From Motilimonas sp. E26 (GTDB taxonomy: Bacteria > Pseudomonadota > Gammaproteobacteria > Enterobacterales > CBDFNC01): a stretch of 35,235 nucleotides of DNA. Below the pieces are notes generated by a model, which was not told the DNA's origin, searched no databases, and was given only the letters and a program-made list of their open reading frames with translations. The position numbers and the translations under genes are program-made. The stretch covers positions 1 to 35,235 of the forward strand of contig NZ_JAIBHJ010000038.1 in assembly GCF_021278025.1 (NCBI RefSeq), read 5' to 3'. Of this stretch, positions 1 to 8,371 are shown one piece after another (position 1 is the stretch's first letter; every line of letters starts with the position of its first letter).

Positions 1-203
1 GCACCAGTTTGTGGATTGGTGGTCCAATTGAGCTTGCCTTGCATCAACTGCTGGTATTCAGCAAAAATGGCGAGAATCGCTTGGCGTTTTTCGGGTGTAG
101 AAGCACCACGAAAAAACAAAGTCAGGTTTAAACAAACCGTCATTAGTACCCTACCAGTTTCTGGCTCAATGAGTTTTAGTTGCTCTTCTATAGTACTTTC
201 CAT
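1..203 (-). CDS. Probable T6SS immunity protein, DUF3396-like (partial, runs off window)
   Basis: An ATG at 203-201 opens a frame that continues past the window edge; 67 codons are visible. It begins MESTIEEQLKLIEPETGRVL and then has a hydrophobic stretch ending in LFFRG, followed by STPEKRQAI and an aromatic-rich segment. This pattern (beta strand, LFFRG, TPE-R, helix with EYQ) resembles the start of the DUF3396 'type VI immunity' family as I remember it. It sits 9 bp after the nuclease effector gene on the same strand, the usual place for a cognate immunity gene, which would protect the producer and its kin from the VRR-NUC toxin. Seen: the frame, start and position. Inferred: the family and role. 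The rest of the gene is needed to confirm. Confidence 0.6.
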   Translation of the reverse strand, partial: MESTIEEQLKLIEPETGRVLMTVCLNLTLFFRGASTPEKRQAILAIFAEYQQLMQGKLNWTTNPQTG

Positions 204-212
204 TGCAATTCC

Positions 213-1028
213 TTAGTTGGCTAATATAGGCACAGCGACGGGGAGAGACCCCAAAGTGAGTAAACGTACTGACGAACGAGCCACCGCACTAGAAACAATG
301 GGGATAAAGGGATCATCAGCAGCGCCAATCCCCGTAAAATCGTCAAGTATCATCGCAACACCAAGCAATGTCCCCCCCACGACTATGCCTATATCAACTA
401 ACTTGTTACTTTGTTGGCGATCTAGCTCATCTTGCCACGCATTGGTTAGCGCAGGCACAGGGTTAGCGATCGGCTGCTTTTTATCGCCACAACCGCATTT
501 ATTGGTGTTGAGTTCAGTCAGTTTAGGTGTACCAAAATCGTCTTCACCCGCTATAGTTTCATATGCATCTTTTTGACCAGCGCCCCACTTATCTCCGGGA
601 AATTTAATTTCAACAACCTGTTTTATATTGGGCTGTATTGGTATTTGATCGGGCTGCTCAGTGATCACGATATCCGGGATCCTTAATAAGCCTTTTGAAT
701 ATTTTTCTACGCCATCTTCGGCTAATAGCTTTCTAACTTTGTTAAATCGATGCCAATGATTTTTTATCCGCTCTGGAACCGCAGGCCCATCTAGCAGTAA
801 AGGAACTGGAGCAGGAACGCCCCCCATATAATAACCCACTTCTGGTAATATATTTCTTCCCTGCCCACTGTCCCGCATCCAATCTAGGCCCTTAGCAACA
901 CAATTTTGTTTGAGCATTGAGCCAGCCTTGCTTTTGGGTGCCGAGTTATCACAAACACACACAAAAGAGCATATGATGCCCAGCTCACTTAAAGGTCCAT
1001 CAGCGCAGGTAGCGCAACTCGCCGTCAT
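213..1028 (-). CDS. T6SS antibacterial effector with VRR-NUC nuclease domain (TseV-like)
   Basis: 271 aa. The centre carries a PD-(D/E)XK nuclease signature of the VRR-NUC type: RIPDIVI (Asp119), then VVEIKF (Glu140, Lys142), then GQKDAYETIAG (Gln152, Tyr156). Proteins of this family cut structured DNA, and T6SS versions (TseV) kill rival bacteria by damaging their DNA. The N-terminus (residues 1-45) is rich in Cys (C5, C8, C20, C24, C26, C43), and the C-terminus has a hydrophobic Gly-rich stretch at about 210-245 of unknown role. The start codon overlaps the stop of the DUF4123 gene (ATGA), so the two are translationally coupled, and the putative immunity gene follows directly. Delivery by the neighbouring VgrG/PAAR spike is inferred from this order. 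The domain call is strong; the substrate is inferred. Confidence 0.85.
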   Translation of the reverse strand: MTASCATCADGPLSELGIICSFVCVCDNSAPKSKAGSMLKQNCVAKGLDWMRDSGQGRNILPEVGYYMGGVPAPVPLLLDGPAVPERIKNHWHRFNKVRKLLAEDGVEKYSKGLLRIPDIVITEQPDQIPIQPNIKQVVEIKFPGDKWGAGQKDAYETIAGEDDFGTPKLTELNTNKCGCGDKKQPIANPVPALTNAWQDELDRQQSNKLVDIGIVVGGTLLGVAMILDDFTGIGAADDPFIPIVSSAVARSSVRLLTLGSLPVAVPILAN

Positions 1029-1984
1029 GATAATGCCTCCATCTCAAGCTCTGCCTGCTCTAGCCAATCACTATCGTGAAAACGTTCTTCTACTTCTTGT
1101 TTGTAACGACTATTGTTTGAAAACTCAATCAAAGCATTGAGCAGAGGTAGTGTCTGAGTGATGAGGAAAAAACTCGCGTGTTGATAAAAACGGCTACCAA
1201 GCAAAAATCGCTGGAGCGAAAAATGCTCCTTCGCTTTACTGGGGGCGTTTGGAAACTGCTGTTTGGCCAGCTCTATCCCTTGATGAAGCCCTGCTTTTAC
1301 TTGGCGCTTTGATAATGGCATACAGATTGATGGGGCCAGTTTAAATAACTCGACAGCTAATTCACTTAATCGCTCTTGGTAATAAAGCCCGTCAATGGCA
1401 TCAAGTTGCTCTTGCTCAAAATAGAACCAGGGCGCGTTAGGTAAACACACATCTTCACGCTCGGTATTAACATAGAGCCGCGTGTATTGATGAGGTATCT
1501 CAGTGGCGAGAAATATTTCACCACACACTCCTACCAGCGTCTGCCTATCATTATCGTCAAAGCTTTCATCTGTTAGAAACAAAGCCATAATGTTGGGCTC
1601 GTAAAATCTAAATAGAGTTTCGCTGCCATTAGGTAGAAAGCAAGTTAGCCAGCTTTGCCAATGGCTAAGTACACTCTCTAAGGTAAGGGTTGACGAGAAA
1701 AGGATCCCCCAATCATTTGACAAAAGAGCAGAAAGCCACTGCAATACATCATCAGCAAACTCTCCCTCCTCCACTTGTATCAGTAATGGCGACACTTGCG
1801 ACAAATGATCGAAGCGAGTTTTTTGGTACAAATAGCACCACTGGGTTTGCGCTTTATTGGATCTTGCTTGCCATTGCTCCCAGAATTCATCAAACTTGGC
1901 AACGTCCAGTAACAAGTATAAATAATGCTGTTGTGCTAGCGACCGCTCTAACAACTGTTTAAACGCGATAGTTTCCCCTAACAT
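1025..1984 (-). CDS. DUF4123 T6SS effector adaptor/chaperone (Tap/TEC-like)
   Basis: 319 aa, no signal peptide. The N-terminal half matches the DUF4123 pattern: an opening helix, the strand YLYLLLDVA, then QWCYLY, a Leu-rich strand and WGILFSSTLTLESVLSHWQS with a downstream FRFYEPNIM. In this family the N-terminal lobe binds one particular effector and the other end loads it onto the VgrG-PAAR tip. Adaptors are normally encoded between the spike genes and the effector, exactly as here. The stop overlaps the effector ATG by 4 bp, and the start lies 3 bp after the PAAR stop. The C-terminal third (about residues 190-319) is mostly helical and not recognisable; family members vary there because it recognises the cargo. 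Confidence 0.85.
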   Translation of the reverse strand: MLGETIAFKQLLERSLAQQHYLYLLLDVAKFDEFWEQWQARSNKAQTQWCYLYQKTRFDHLSQVSPLLIQVEEGEFADDVLQWLSALLSNDWGILFSSTLTLESVLSHWQSWLTCFLPNGSETLFRFYEPNIMALFLTDESFDDNDRQTLVGVCGEIFLATEIPHQYTRLYVNTEREDVCLPNAPWFYFEQEQLDAIDGLYYQERLSELAVELFKLAPSICMPLSKRQVKAGLHQGIELAKQQFPNAPSKAKEHFSLQRFLLGSRFYQHASFFLITQTLPLLNALIEFSNNSRYKQEVEERFHDSDWLEQAELEMEALS

Positions 1985-1987
1985 GCG

Positions 1988-2497
1988 TTACCCTTTCAAC
2001 TTAGCTGCACATAATGGAATGAATGCTTTGCTCTGCATAGCAGCTTGTTTTAATGCCCCTTTTTGAGCATGGGTTGCAAAAAACGATTTATGCCACTCGA
2101 TATTAAGTGGCTCAGGCATCGGGCTAAATCTCAGTATGGGGTTATTGTTTGAGATGGCTTGCTGAGCACATTTTTGTACTGGCGATTGATACGGAGTATC
2201 ACCGATAAAAACATCACCTGAGCCTGCAGCCACCGCACCACCACAAGCTATTTTATCATCAACTCTTGCCGCTGGTTGGCCGTTTATAGACACATTGGAT
2301 GAACCAGCAGCAATGCTTCGTTTATGTATACCGTGCGGCATTTTTGGGCAAGGACAAGCATGTAATAATACGGCATCGCCTTTACGCGCGGCAGGCTTAC
2401 CATTAATAGTAACATCACTACTACCTTCAATAATGGGTGTAGCAGGGAAACAACCATGTCCAGAACAGGAATCAGTTAATCGAGCTGCTTTTGGCAT
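1988..2497 (-). CDS. PAAR-domain spike-tip protein
   Basis: 169 aa. Residues 1-100 form a PAAR domain, seen as the repeated beta units ending in GKPAARKGD and GQPAARVDD, with Cys/His residues (SCSGHGCF, HACPCPKMPHG, CGG) able to hold the zinc at the cone tip. The repeated GSS/GSG-V-ING phrase is typical. PAAR proteins sharpen the VgrG trimer and carry effectors. The C-terminal 65 residues (after GDTPYQSPVQKC) form an extension without a recognisable toxin motif; it may be a docking tail for the DUF4123 adaptor. The gene lies 10 bp after vgrG and 3 bp before the adaptor gene, in one operon. Confidence 0.9.
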   Translation of the reverse strand: MPKAARLTDSCSGHGCFPATPIIEGSSDVTINGKPAARKGDAVLLHACPCPKMPHGIHKRSIAAGSSNVSINGQPAARVDDKIACGGAVAAGSGDVFIGDTPYQSPVQKCAQQAISNNNPILRFSPMPEPLNIEWHKSFFATHAQKGALKQAAMQSKAFIPLCAAKLKG

Positions 2498-2507
2498 TTA
2501 AGATCTC

Positions 2508-4547
2508 CTAACGTTTATCTGCGCTGTCTGGGATAGTCGGTACACTTGGGGCTTCTGGTTTAACCTGACTAGGTTTAGTGCCAGAGCCTGGCGAACCACC
2601 TTCATTAATTTTGACTTTGTTACCACTGATGGTGATCCCTCCACCATCAATCTTAATAAAGCCGCCAGGACCTTTGATAGTCAGCTCTTGGCCTGCTTCC
2701 AAGACCATTTCACTTGACTTGATATAGGCTTCATTGTTGACCTCATAACGCAGGTTTGCACCAACCTTGCGTTCATCAGACGCTCCGATCACGGTCTGAT
2801 TACCAGCATCTATCTGAGTAACCACTCCGCCAACAAAGACACGCTTTACTACCCCGATGATTTTTTGAACAAAGTTCTTGCCAATAAGCTGATGCAAACT
2901 TCCTTTTATTTCTTGGTAGGACTCCTTGCCAATTGTCTGGCTTTGATCGCCTTTGACTAATTCAAATTTATCATTATGAACAGTGAGGTGATGATCAAAC
3001 TTCACATCTTCTCGTCGGTTATTTTCTATAATGATGTCGAGATCTTTTTGTCCATGTATATAGATTTGTTCACGGGATAATTCATCTTCAAAACGAATTT
3101 CATTCGATCCTGCACCTTTATGCGTGTCTGTTTTTAACACTGTGCGCGTTTTATGTGCGGGTAATTGGTATGGAGGGCGATTCGTTGCATGATAAGTGCG
3201 TCCGGTAATAATAGGCTGGTCCGGGTCTCCTTCTAAAAAACTGACTATCACTTCGTGGCCAATTCTCGGAATAGCCATCATGCCATAAGTTGTTCCTGCC
3301 CACCCTTGTGAAACTCTAACCCAACAGGAGCTATTTTCATCACTCTTGCCATATCTATCCCAAGGAAACTGCACTTTAACTCGGCCATGTTCATCGCAAA
3401 ATATTTCTTCGCCTGGGGGACCTGTTACAATCGCAATCTGTGGTCCATCAACCCTCGGTTTTTCATTGCGCATAGCTCGCCACTGCCTGCGTCCGGGGAT
3501 AACGGTGAAATGGTTATTGTATTTGGTTTCACCCTCACCGCCTGCTTCCTCCAGCGCCTGAGGTTGTTCACCAAAATGTTGAACTGTAATCAGTAACCAA
3601 TCACGGTTAAAAGCCGCTTTTAAGTTTTCACTTAATTCAAATTTATAGCCGGCTGTCATTTGAGGCACATTACCATCCCCCATACCTTCTATGGCGCTTC
3701 TTCTTAAGTATTCGAGGCGAGTTTGGCTAAACTTATTACCATGAGCATCATCTTTATAGCGACCAGGAAAATCGTAGTACTCGTAATCATCTCGTTGAAA
3801 ACCAATATCCGCTTCCCTTTTTTCAATCAAAAAGCTATAGGCTGGCTTTTTAAAACTGTAATCACGAGTAGCTACTTTTGCCGACTTAACCTGATTTTTT
3901 AGCATAAATTGCTTTACAAAGTTACCTTTGGTTTGCCCACCAGAAAGGCCGTTGTGCTCAATAGGAATTGTTAATTGCGCAAAACCGGAAATGTCGTCAC
4001 AAAAGACGAGAGAATGCTTGTTTTTTTCATGTTCAAAATAATAAGAAATGCCTTCTTCAGCAGCCAATCGCTCGACAAAAGCCAAGTCAGACTCCCTATA
4101 TTGCACACAGTACTCTCGAGCAGCCAGTGCATTTTTCAGTGGAAAAACATAATCCGTAATCCCCATCTCATCTAATAAAATGCTGATTATTTCTTTCACA
4201 TTAAGCTGTTGGAATATGCGACTATTTTGCCTTAACGATAAGCGCGCTATTGCTGCAGTTAAGGTCAACTTATAGCCCGTATGGTGATAGCCAATCTCAG
4301 CTTGCGTAAAAGCACTGACGATGCCATTTATCTGCTTTTGTATTTCTCCATCTTGATAAACAGTCAAGGTGGCCGATTTATCAACGACTGAGTTAGCAAC
4401 AATATCCATGTCGCGACTGGCAAGTTCAAAATGAAATGTAAAAGGTGTCGAAATGCCTTCTTTGCCCTGAAACGAAACCACTGAGAAGGCTGTTGGGGCT
4501 ACTCCATCAACAACCAGAGAAAACTGTAGACCAGTGAGATTAAGCAT
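2508..4547 (-). CDS. vgrG: Type VI secretion spike protein VgrG (TssI)
   Basis: 679 aa, the usual size of an unextended VgrG. N-terminal gp27-like part: the segment AFSVVSFQGKEGISTPFTF and later QYRESDLAFVERLAAEEGISY, a hallmark of the family. Then comes the gp5 OB-fold (IAIVTGPPGEEIFCDEHGRV and WVRVSQGWAGTTYG) followed by IPRIGHEVIVSFLEGDPDQP, and a long beta-helical tail of VxxG-type repeats (about 500-650). The C-terminus is a short Pro-rich tail with no fused toxin, so cargo must be non-covalent, consistent with the PAAR, adaptor and effector genes behind it. The start is ATG 4547 with AAAGG nine bases upstream. No tssA-M baseplate or sheath genes are in view, so this is an auxiliary VgrG island that relies on a core cluster elsewhere. 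Confidence 0.95.
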   Translation of the reverse strand: MLNLTGLQFSLVVDGVAPTAFSVVSFQGKEGISTPFTFHFELASRDMDIVANSVVDKSATLTVYQDGEIQKQINGIVSAFTQAEIGYHHTGYKLTLTAAIARLSLRQNSRIFQQLNVKEIISILLDEMGITDYVFPLKNALAAREYCVQYRESDLAFVERLAAEEGISYYFEHEKNKHSLVFCDDISGFAQLTIPIEHNGLSGGQTKGNFVKQFMLKNQVKSAKVATRDYSFKKPAYSFLIEKREADIGFQRDDYEYYDFPGRYKDDAHGNKFSQTRLEYLRRSAIEGMGDGNVPQMTAGYKFELSENLKAAFNRDWLLITVQHFGEQPQALEEAGGEGETKYNNHFTVIPGRRQWRAMRNEKPRVDGPQIAIVTGPPGEEIFCDEHGRVKVQFPWDRYGKSDENSSCWVRVSQGWAGTTYGMMAIPRIGHEVIVSFLEGDPDQPIITGRTYHATNRPPYQLPAHKTRTVLKTDTHKGAGSNEIRFEDELSREQIYIHGQKDLDIIIENNRREDVKFDHHLTVHNDKFELVKGDQSQTIGKESYQEIKGSLHQLIGKNFVQKIIGVVKRVFVGGVVTQIDAGNQTVIGASDERKVGANLRYEVNNEAYIKSSEMVLEAGQELTIKGPGGFIKIDGGGITISGNKVKINEGGSPGSGTKPSQVKPEAPSVPTIPDSADKR

Positions 4548-5126
4548 GACGGTACCTTTGCAATGTTCATAAATAATAAAAAGCTGACGCTATTATTAGT
4601 GATAATCCAACTACTAAGCCTCAAAAAACATAAATCCATCTACTGAAACAGATAGCCTTATAAGGTGTGTTCCAAAACTAATTTACCGCAGACAACAGTC
4701 TCTTTTACGAGCCCTGTAAGCAATCTTCCTTCTCTGCGCTAGGAGTTGATGCGGTTAAGAAAAACCCTGGCTAGTATTCAATCTTTAAAACTTTAACAAC
4801 TATGACTTAAATATTGAGCAACAGCCCCCCGAGAGTAATTTTGCTCCATTCTGGGCCTAGATTTATATTCAACATGGTACAGACATTGCCAACAAATAAG
4901 TTTGAGTAATATTTGGTACAAATATCATGCCAAATTGAAACCGTTTAAAATCAATACATCAGACATGATGGAGTTACAATTTCAGGCAATTTATGGCCCA
5001 GAACGGGCAACATCTTGCTCAACAGGCAATATTTTGCTCGCCTCTAAAAATCGTAAGCACTCAATACTTCGCAGGCTTGACCGTTAGGCGCTCAACTGCT
5101 TTCATTGATGGTAATGATCGTTTATT
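4548..5126. other. Intergenic region upstream of the vgrG operon
   Basis: 579 bp, AT-rich, with no convincing gene. A 61-codon plus-strand frame at 4902-5087 lacks a ribosome binding site and looks accidental. It must contain the vgrG operon promoter, but I could not pick a clear -35/-10 or a sigma-54 -24/-12 element. Confidence 0.5.
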
Positions 5127-5642
5127 CTACAAAATCAATTGATAAAGGCGCACTTCTCGCTCAGCCCCCTGCATCCGCAGCGTAATATTACCTTTATAGG
5201 GAATACCTAACTTTTTGATAACAGACTGAGATCGCTCATTACCAACTAAGTGCATTACTTGCAGCTGTTTTAAACCCAAATGCATCCGGCAGTAATGAAT
5301 TAGCCCTTGCGACGCTTCCAAAGTAATTCCCTGCCCCCAATAAGGCACACCTAACCAGTAGCCTAAAACACCTAGCCCGTGCTCTAGTTTCGGCAAACTC
5401 ACCGTACCAATAATATCGTCATCGCCTTTCAAGGTAATGGCATAAATAATGCCTTTACGCGTAACAAATTGAGCTTCATGGGTTTTGATCCAATCAACTG
5501 CCATTTCAGGTTTATATGGATGAGGAATGTTGGCTGTCATATCGGCAATCGCTTTATCTCCCGCTAACTGCGCCACTCGATCGCCATCGCTAAGCCGAAA
5601 AGGCCTCAAAATAAGTCGGTTAGTTTCTATATCTGGTTGCAC
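5127..5642 (-). CDS. GNAT-family N-acetyltransferase (RimJ/RimL type)
   Basis: 171 aa single-domain protein. It opens with the RimL-type phrase IETNRLILRPFRLSDGD, has the central strand GTVSLPKLEHGLGVLGYWL, and then the acetyl-CoA pyrophosphate-binding loop YWGQGITLEA (a Q/RxxGxG/A variant with Ile in place of Gly/Ala), followed by VMHLVGNERSQSVIKKLGI. Members acetylate the alpha-amino group of ribosomal proteins, amino acids or small molecules; the substrate cannot be read from sequence. It stands alone and is transcribed away from the csrB-like RNA gene. The start ATG at 5642 gives the normal family length. Confidence 0.85.
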   Translation of the reverse strand: MQPDIETNRLILRPFRLSDGDRVAQLAGDKAIADMTANIPHPYKPEMAVDWIKTHEAQFVTRKGIIYAITLKGDDDIIGTVSLPKLEHGLGVLGYWLGVPYWGQGITLEASQGLIHYCRMHLGLKQLQVMHLVGNERSQSVIKKLGIPYKGNITLRMQGAEREVRLYQLIL

Positions 5643-5809
5643 TGTTATCTACCTAAATCGCATGAGAACCACTTATAATCACCTTAAAAACAATATCATA
5701 TTTTTCTGAATAACCTCAGCCCTGCTTAAACCTCCTATCGTTAAATACAGCGTAGTTTTCCAGAAAATTGCGTTTTCAAATTAAAAACGCAAAGCGCAAA
5801 AATTTTCCT

Positions 5810-5827
5810 TGTGCGAGATCCGCCATA
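5810..5827. promoter_or_regulatory. Weak candidate UvrY/GacA-type site upstream of the CsrB-like RNA
   Basis: The 18 bases TGTGCGAGATCCGCCATA lie about 170-187 bp upstream of the presumed RNA start, the distance expected for a UvrY upstream activating site. About 12 of 18 bases agree with the Escherichia coli csrB site as I recall it (TGTGAGAGATCTCTTACA), but the right half-site is poor. Treat it as a hint only. Confidence 0.2.
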
Positions 5828-5996
5828 GCGGTTGTGGCAGATTCTAGTGTCTTATTGCAATTCGTCGAATTATTGAAAAAAATAAATCATTGTTTTTATT
5901 AAACTTAATTTTTCTCATTTGCATTTCGTGCGCTCCGTCATGTTTCCTCCTAGGAGGCTGGGTATTTACCTTACCGAAAACCTGTATATTTAATCG

Positions 5997-6277
5997 CGAA
6001 AGGAAGCAAAGATACTTAACAGGACGTTGAGTATTTATGTCAGACAGGAAGTTTGGCAATTAAGGAAGATGTAAGGACAGCTACACGATGTAGCAAAGGG
6101 ACACCTCCAGGACGGAGATAGAAAACAGATCAGGAAGGTCTGTTAGGTTAAGGATAACCAATAAGTGCAACTCTAAGGATAGAGAGCCAAAATAGTCAGA
6201 AAAAGCAGGGAGCACACTCATCAAGGATTAGATGATGTGACAATCTGAAGCGATGCCGCAAGGCATCGCTTTTTTTT
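5997..6277 (+). ncRNA. csrB: CsrB/RsmZ-family small RNA that sequesters CsrA
   Basis: No open frame is plausible here, but the stretch holds 13 GGA motifs in 280 nt, most in the loops of short hairpins. Examples are AGGA between ATACT and AGTAT (6012-6033), GTTA-AGGA-TAAC (6147-6158), CTCT-AAGGAT-AGAG, and CATC-AAGGATTA-GATG. The segment AGGGACACCTCCAGGACGGA (6098-6117) closely resembles the E. coli CsrB sequence at the matching place. It ends in a strong intrinsic terminator. A -10-like TATATT at 5985-5990 suggests a start near 5997. RNAs of this family bind many CsrA dimers and relieve CsrA repression of metabolism, motility and virulence genes; transcription normally needs the BarA/UvrY (VarS/VarA) pair. 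The 5' end is approximate. Confidence 0.88.
6248..6277 (+). terminator. Intrinsic terminator of the CsrB-like RNA
   Basis: AAGCGATGCC, loop GCAA, GGCATCGCTT, followed by a run of eight T. This is a textbook Rho-independent terminator and fixes the 3' end of the RNA. Confidence 0.93.
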
Positions 6278-6439
6278 GCCCTTAGAAAATGCATTACCGA
6301 GCTTGTTGCCCCCTCAGTACAAAAATTTGACCGCAAAACCCCCTATCTAAATCAATAAAACCCCGTAAGAGCGCAACGTGACAACCAGCAACCACTACCC
6401 TTAAGAAGACCGCTCACTTTTTAAACAAAAGGTACGAGA

Positions 6440-7501
6440 ATGAACGCTCTAATTAAACCCACAATATTTACCTTAACTGTGGCCGCAAGCTTGGTTAGCT
6501 TGAACATACAAGCCGCAGCCGACATGGTACTAACTAGCCAAAAAACCAGCGCCTCAATCACCTTAGACGGCATAGCAGAAGCAGCATGGCAGCAAGCCAC
6601 TCCCTTGTTAATCACACTCGATAAAATGCCCTACGTCTCTGACCAGTACCCTGGTATGAAACAAACCCAAGTCAGTATTCAGTCCCTTTACGACGGCCAA
6701 ACCATATACTTTTACATGAAATGGCAAGATCCGACCCATAGCCTCGCGCGCTACCCTTGGGTTAAGCAACCCGACGGCAGTTGGAAACAGTTAAAAAACA
6801 AAGATCAAACGAATCATGAAAACACCTACTACGAGGACAAAGCGGCACTACTTTGGGATATCAATGCCCGTGGCTTTGCCAAAAAAGGCTGTGACATTGC
6901 CTGCCACATGGCGGATGACAACGGCATGGTCAATGATATAAAGCAAACCGCACCGGGGCGCAAATACACCCGCGCCATGGGTCAAACCATTGATATGTGG
7001 CACTGGAAATCAGTGCGTACCGGACCAACCGAGCAGTTCGATGACCAATTTATCGATGCGACCGCCGATCCCGCCAGCAATGACAATTGGGGTCGTAAAG
7101 GTGATGACAAACTCAGCGGCGGTTACAAAGATAATATCAATGCTGATAAAACCGCGCCTGCCTATGGCACTGCCGTGTTTGACCTGCTTAGCCACTACGC
7201 CATCACCGAAAAAATGCCGTTTGTCGATACCTTCAAAGCAGGCGACATGCTGCCTGGCATCGTGGTTGAGCCCTTCACCGGCTCACGCGGCGATATTAGC
7301 GCTAAAGGGGTATGGAAAGACGGCAGCTGGCATTTAGAGTTTAAACGCCAACTGGGCACCAGCGGTGAAAACAGCGCCAGCCAAGACGTACAGTTTAGTG
7401 ATTTAACTAAGCCCTACCCATTTGGTGTCTCGGTGTTTGATAACTCCCAAATCAATCACTTATATCATGAGGGCGTGTTTACCCTGATGTTTGCCAAATA
7501 A
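6440..7501 (+). CDS. Periplasmic ethylbenzene-dehydrogenase-related haem-binding protein (EB_dh domain)
   Basis: 353 aa with a signal peptide (cleavage near residues 25-27, NIQAAADM). The mature part follows the EB_dh / cytochrome c-552 / DMSO-reductase-gamma pattern: ITLDGIAEAAWQQATPL, the strand IYFYMKWQDPTHS, YYEDKAALLWDI, and a C-terminal IVVEPFTGSRGDI with GVWKDGSWHLEFKRQL. A CX3CH motif (Cys151, Cys155, His156) lies in the middle; it may bind haem c in an unusual spacing or simply be a family hallmark. Such proteins pass electrons in the periplasm. The next gene, 60 bp on, encodes a membrane cytochrome c, so the two probably form an electron-transfer unit. The redox partner is unknown and no catalytic molybdoenzyme is in view. 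Confidence 0.8.
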   Translation: MNALIKPTIFTLTVAASLVSLNIQAAADMVLTSQKTSASITLDGIAEAAWQQATPLLITLDKMPYVSDQYPGMKQTQVSIQSLYDGQTIYFYMKWQDPTHSLARYPWVKQPDGSWKQLKNKDQTNHENTYYEDKAALLWDINARGFAKKGCDIACHMADDNGMVNDIKQTAPGRKYTRAMGQTIDMWHWKSVRTGPTEQFDDQFIDATADPASNDNWGRKGDDKLSGGYKDNINADKTAPAYGTAVFDLLSHYAITEKMPFVDTFKAGDMLPGIVVEPFTGSRGDISAKGVWKDGSWHLEFKRQLGTSGENSASQDVQFSDLTKPYPFGVSVFDNSQINHLYHEGVFTLMFAK

Positions 7502-7561
7502 ACCAAACAGCATCGGCAAGGACGCCGTGATCTAAATGGCTTTACCGCAAAGGAGGCCAAC

Positions 7562-8281
7562 ATGAACATCAATAACTGCGCCAGCAAGCTTGCTCTCAGT
7601 GGCTTTTTACTCACCATTTTACTCGGCGCATTAGCTGCCGCGACTTTGATTGGCTTGCAATACTCAGGAAAAAACCACGGCTTTAACATTCCGCAAATTG
7701 AAAATGTCATCGCTCACTATCATCAATCACAACTGGTTGGCGCATTAAAAGGGCCAATGTACCAATACGTTGCCGATGACGATGATATCGTCTTAATTGC
7801 AGACTGGATCAAACAAGGCGCCGCTGACAACGAGCAATTTCAGCAGCAAGTGTTACCGATTTTAGAGTATGACTGCCAAAGTTGTCACAGCCGCGGCTCG
7901 ACCAAAACCGGTGCCATACCTAGCCTGCCACTCAGCAATTATCAAGATGTCAGCGCCTTTACTGAGCCGGGTTACTCTTGGCAAAAAATGGCCAGAAGTG
8001 CCCATATTCACTTATTTGGCATTGCTTTTATCATCTTGCCACTGACTTTACTGATGGCGCAAACCGCATTTCACAGCACGGTTAAAAACAGCCTTATCTC
8101 AGTGGCTTGGTTAGCATTATGGGTCGACATTGCCAGTTGGTGGCTCAGTAAATACAGTGTGGTATTCGTTTACAGCATCGTTATCGCAGGCGGCATTGAG
8201 CTGGGCGTTATTGCATTAATGTGTGTGCTGAGCTTATATCATTTGTGGTGGAAAAATCTAAACTCGCAGTTAAGCACTTGA
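7562..8281 (+). CDS. Membrane-anchored cytochrome c with CxxCH and C-terminal membrane helices
   Basis: 239 aa, start ATG 7562 after a strong AAAGGAGG. One N-terminal membrane helix (about 10-32), then a periplasmic segment with IADWIKQGAADNEQF and a single haem c site, CQSCH (Cys105, Cys108, His109), then three or four helices from about residue 140 to 232 (HLFGIAFIILPLTLL, ISVAWLALWVDIASWWL, GGIELGVIALMCVLSLYHL). His141 and His143 in RSAHIHLFG could serve membrane haem. The protein belongs with the EB_dh gene just upstream. It may link the quinone pool or periplasm to that haem protein. I do not know a characterised homologue. Confidence 0.75.
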   Translation: MNINNCASKLALSGFLLTILLGALAAATLIGLQYSGKNHGFNIPQIENVIAHYHQSQLVGALKGPMYQYVADDDDIVLIADWIKQGAADNEQFQQQVLPILEYDCQSCHSRGSTKTGAIPSLPLSNYQDVSAFTEPGYSWQKMARSAHIHLFGIAFIILPLTLLMAQTAFHSTVKNSLISVAWLALWVDIASWWLSKYSVVFVYSIVIAGGIELGVIALMCVLSLYHLWWKNLNSQLST

Positions 8282-8371
8282 TGCAAAGTCATTATTTTTA
8301 TTACTAGAGCTTTGATGGATTTCATCGTACTGTCTAAGCTAATAATATTGTCCTTACCTTAAGGTAAAATA

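Noticed and set aside
4560-4720. Sigma-54 promoter for the vgrG operon
   Set aside because: TTGGAAC-N-TTATAA near 4665-4680 lacks the conserved GC at -12; not good enough to claim.
4849-5003. 9-bp inverted repeat TTCTGGGCC / GGCCCAGAA, 137 bp apart
   Set aside because: Short and widely spaced in a region without other structure; may be chance.
5844-6059. 71-codon minus-strand open frame
   Set aside because: Overlaps the start of the CsrB-like RNA; no ribosome binding site; Arg/Lys-rich nonsense composition.
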